From NCBI GenBank assembly GCA_963921825.1, contig OY997589.1, positions 51,330,546 to 51,394,545 on the forward strand: a stretch of DNA of 64,000 nucleotides, given 5' to 3'. Position numbers and translations under genes: made by a program. The stretch's first letter is position 1; every line of letters begins with the position of its first letter. The notes beneath the pieces are model-generated. The model saw nothing but the letters and a program-made list of their open reading frames with translations, made no database searches and had not been told where the DNA came from. Of the stretch, positions 60,073 to 64,000 are shown piece by piece. This DNA comes from Erodium maritimum (taxonomy: Eukaryota; Streptophyta; Magnoliopsida; Geraniales; Geraniaceae).

Positions 60073-63000
60073 TGTCACGCCCCAATTTCAGTAAAACCAA
60101 ACTAGGGACGCGAATATTTTAAAACATAAAAACACTTGAACACCTGTTTTCATTAAACACTTTAAAAGTACCATTTGTTCAACAAAATAATAATTACAGT
60201 TTAAAACACGTCCCAACAAGTGGACAAAAGTACAAGGTATCCGTCACTAGACTCAAAAGACAAAACTCGGACTCCGCTCCTAGCTCCACAAGCTTTGAGA
60301 GCTCACCTAGTCCGTCCCACGAACAGTACCTGTAGGAAAAGCAGCTAGGGGTGAGCGTTCGCTCACCACCGCGAATAACAGACTGACTACGGCATAATTA
60401 GCAGACAAAGCAGGTAACACCAATAACAACTCAACACCGGGGAAACACCATCCCCAACCCAAGTACTCTAACTTACAAACACCCACGGTGACCTTCCTCA
60501 AACGACTCAACACTCAACCACGTAAGCAGACCCGACACTACAATTGACGACCTCTCCCAAGGACTCAAACGACAACTACACAACACCAAACAGATCACAA
60601 AGGATCGCACACCAAACAAGATCACAAAGGATCCCATACCAGCTGCTCGGTAACCTCTCCCACTCTCACGAACATGGATCAGGCTAGCCAAAGAATGCTT
60701 ACAACCTGTGATACTCAAACTCGGACCAGGCCAGCCAAAGAATGCTTGCAACCTGTGTTACTCAAACTCGGACCAGGCCAGCCAAAGAATGCTTGCAACC
60801 TGTGTTACTCAAACTGTGTCAGGCCAGCCAAAGAATGCTTGCAACCCGTTGATACTCAAACTTGGTCAGGCCAGCCAAAGAATTCTTGCAACCTACCGGG
60901 ATCCGCAATCACAATCACAATCACAATCACACGCAAATTCATCAACCAGTAACAACACAAGTTCAACACTCACAGGCACTCATGGCCACCAAGACACCAA
61001 CAGTAAAACTCGAACTCAACAGCCCCACAGGCACTCACGGCCTCCCAAGACACACCGACAGTAAGACACGGACTCAACAACCCCACAGGCACTCACGGCC
61101 TCCCAAGACACCAACCATAAGACACACTTGCAACTTACCGAGACTCTAACTCGTAAGCCAGCTAAAGGAAGCTTGCAACCCCCCCGAGACTCTAACTCGG
61201 TCAGGCCAGCCAAAGACACCGACCTTAGTACACGGGCCCTCAAGGCCACCCAAAACACCAACAATTGACTACGGGCTCTCATGGCCACCCAAGACACCAA
61301 TTCAAATACACGGGCTCTCAAGGCCACCCAAACTCAATCAATAAATAATACGGGCTCTCAAGGCCACCCAAAACTCGATAATAAAGTACGGGCTCTCAAG
61401 GCCACCCAAACTCAATCAATAATAATACAGGCTCTCAAGGCCACCCAAAACTCGATAATAAAGTACGGGCTCCCAAGGCCACCCAAACTCAATCAATAAA
61501 TAATACGGGCTCTCAAGGCCACCCAAAACTCGATAATAAAGTACGGGCTCCCAAGGCCACCCAAGACACCAATTAAGCAATCCACCTCTGGCTTAACCAA
61601 GCCTCCAACAGTCCTAACATCAATAGTTTCACAATCAACCTCCGGGCATGGTCATATGCCTCCAGTACTCCTAATATCGATAAGTTCACAAACAACCTCC
61701 GGGCATGGTCATATGCCTCCAGTAAAACAATTTACGCTAAGTTCTCTGCTCCTACGACACTACTAAGTGTCACATGCTTTTCTCAATAATTACTAAGTTC
61801 CCGTAACATGCTTTTCTGATAAACGCTACAATCCCGTATCATGCTTTTCTAATATTTAAATAAACCTATTCAACCCACGACACCCCGGTGTCACATGCAA
61901 TTCTACTGTTAACTTTCCCCAGTCAGGGCCGAGATCCGGCTACTTTTCCCTACCTCGTGCGTGTTCTCCCAAAAGCCAAACCACGAGCTCCGGTGATGAC
62001 CTCAGTCACTCACCCAGCTTTCCCTTGCCTCGGTCCGTCGCACGATCTAAAAGAACACAATTAAAGGCACTTTTAAACTAGTACGAATAAACCGAAAACC
62101 ATTAAACTCGAAGCCCAAACTTAACCCCGACAATGTCGATCACTCCCAAACTTCCCAATTACTCGACATTGTCGATAAGGGACCCGTAAAGGCCCGATTC
62201 GCCCGACATGGCGAATCTGCCCGGGTTTTGTTAATTGCCTTCCGGGGCCCCAAAAGCCCCCGTTTTCGTTCCTACGGTCTTAGAATATTTCAAGGAACCC
62301 AATGTACTTGCCCGAATCGAATTCCGACTCCCGAGTCAATTAAATGACGTTTAAAGTTTCTAAACCCGATAAATTACAACTTCTCCAATTTAATTCCAAT
62401 TTTCGATTCGGTTTAGGGTAAGTGGTCCGGGGAACGTTTTAAACCACCCGAACGATAAAACCCGAGCACGTGGGCCCCACACGGCCACAATGGCAAAATT
62501 CCCTTTTTGCCCCAAAACGTTCCTAACAAACCCCAAACCTCAACCATTCATCTTTAAACCAATTCTAACCAAAACCCAACCATATTTGAATCGTTTAAAC
62601 TCAAACCCTAAAATTCGAACTTAACAAAACGAAAATCGGTTAGGTGCTCACCGTAGAGAATGACGGTGTGAACTCGATTCTTCAATCGTTGAGGCGATCC
62701 ACCGGTCGGATGATCGAGAAATAGCAAAACCCTACAACCCCCTTCTCTTTTTCTCTCCTCCTTCTCTCCTCTTTCTACTTTCTCTCTCTTGTTTGCTCTT
62801 TTTTTTTGTGTTCTACCGAGACCACACAACCTTTCCCTTTTATTTGTTTTAAAAACTACACCCATCTTTCCATATTTACCAAACTAACACAAAACCTATT
62901 ATTTTCTCCTTTAAAACCTTATACTCGGCCAACACTTAACAACCACACAATTTCCCCCCAAAATCAACACCACCATATAATTGCCAAGTATCAAGGTGGG

Positions 63001-63417
63001 TCCCACACCTTTTGGAAAATATCTAGTTGGTATTTTCCAATCAGTTTTGCGAAAAACGGACGTTTTGGGCCCCGAACGGGCACTTTTCCCAAGAAATTAC
63101 GAAACTTGACGGGCTACAAGAAAACGGCTCAACTAAGATCGCTGCGACGACGGCTAAGCTTTTCGGATCCAAAACGGTCCTCGAATGGACCAAAACGTCG
63201 CTCGGTTGACTTTTCCAGCGAAAAGTCAACATTTCCCAAATTGATCAGAAAGTTTCCCTGAGTCCCCCGGAACTCACTTTGGTCAATAACAGGGTCAACT
63301 TAAGTCCGGTATGACACTCGAGGTCATTTTAGGTTCACTTAACTGTCAGTCTTAAAATTTTTAAATTTTCCTGTTTTTCGCAGGTTTGACTGGCGTTGAC
63401 CGGGAGTGGTTATTACA
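60073..63417 (-). mobile_element. Solo LTR-B, 3345 bp, TSD GTGTT
   Basis: On the plus strand it runs from TGTCACGCCCC to GGTTATTACA. The TSD GTGTT is perfect (60068-60072 and 63418-63422). It contains minisatellites at 60675-60900 (about 46 bp) and 61229-61570 (about 39 bp), the palindrome at 60350-60367 and a CT-rich tract near 62740-62800. No coding sequence. Confidence 0.96.
61229..61570 (-). repeat. 39-bp minisatellite in solo LTR-B
   Basis: About nine units with the core CGGGCTCTCAAGGCCACCCA and alternating spacers AACTCGATAATAAAGTA and AACTCAATCAATAAATAATA, so the array itself has a two-unit period. Confidence 0.88.
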
Positions 63418-64000
63418 GTGTTGATAACACTAGTGCTTAGTGTTCATAAAAAAACAGGTGATGATGTGATAAAAATCATGTTCGATTTTGGAAAATGAGG
63501 TGATAAAACTAATGTTCAGTGTTGATAAACCCAGTGTATAGTGTTGATAAATCCAGTGTATAGTGTTGATAAACCCAGTGTATAGTGTTGATAAAAATTA
63601 CCCATACTTTTAACTTTTTTTAAAAATCAGCCCCGAAATAAGGGTGATAACCAAGAGTTTAATGTTGATAAAAAAACATGTGATGGGATGATAAAAACAC
63701 ATGTAATTTAATGATAAACATAGTGTTTAGTGTTGATAAAACTAGTGCTTAGTGTTCATAAAAAACATGTGATGATGTGATAAAAATCATGTTCGATTCT
63801 AGAAAATGGGGTGATAAAACTAGTGTTCAGTGTTGATAAACTCAGTGTATAGTGTTGATAAACCCAGTGTATAGTGTTGATAAAAATTACCCAGACTTAA
63901 TATTTTTTTAAAATCAGCCTCGAAATAAGGGTGATAACCTAGAGTTTAGTATTGATAAAAAAACATGTGATGGGATGATTAAAACACATGTAATTTATTG
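63418..64000 (+). repeat. SAT2 satellite, right block
   Basis: Continues 59689-60072 across the GTGTT site and runs off the window. Sub-units CAGTGTATAGTGTTGATAAA are present in several extra copies (63530-63600), so unit length varies. Confidence 0.88.

Overview
Plant nuclear heterochromatin, with no host gene that I can recognise. The evidence is plant-type LTR retrotransposons (a Ty3/gypsy chromovirus of the Tekay/Del type with a PBS matching initiator tRNA-Met, and a Ty1/copia family), long tandem satellites, solo LTRs with 5-bp target duplications (TSDs), and no tRNA, rRNA or host protein gene. A flowering plant, probably a eudicot, fits; I cannot name the species. Names used here: LTR-A and LTR-B are two forms of one Ty3 LTR group that share the same 3' part; LTR-C is an Athila/Tat-like LTR; LTR-D is the copia LTR; SAT1 is a satellite of about 184 bp; SAT2 is a second, AT-rich satellite. 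Layout: 1-9446 is a nearly complete Ty3 element (5' LTR cut by the window edge, gag, protease, RT/RNase H, integrase, broken chromodomain, 3' LTR). It sits in an LTR-C fragment (9447-10136, minus). From 10137 to about 30889 one SAT1 array in plus orientation is interrupted by three solo LTRs (14879-18013, 21030-23601, 24126-27345), each with a perfect TSD; removing them leaves about 11.8 kb of continuous satellite. At 30890-34550 a 5'-truncated LTR-A and an LTR-C fragment form a rearranged junction, after which SAT1 runs in the opposite orientation (34551-36612). From 36613 to 58132 lies a chain of copia copies, LTR-int-LTR-int-LTR-int-LTR, all decayed, with a solo LTR-B inside the second LTR (39799-43342) and an antisense solo copia LTR inside the second integrase (47912-49659). 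Then come a second LTR-C/SAT1(minus) boundary (58133-58837), an AT-rich stretch, an LTR-B fragment, and SAT2 (59689-64000) holding another solo LTR-B (60073-63417). How it works together: nothing here appears to encode a working host function. The only recent coding element is the first Ty3 copy, whose two LTRs differ at about 5 of 958 compared sites, yet its gag-pol frame is broken at least four times. The copia copies all lack the RT catalytic box. The region reads as a satellite block that has repeatedly received retroelements and shed most of them by LTR-LTR recombination. The most notable patterns are that every clean insertion into SAT1 falls in one 28-bp part of the 184-bp monomer, that a short palindrome has perfectly conserved arms in all eight Ty3 LTR 3' ends, and that several LTR hairpins show paired (compensatory) changes.
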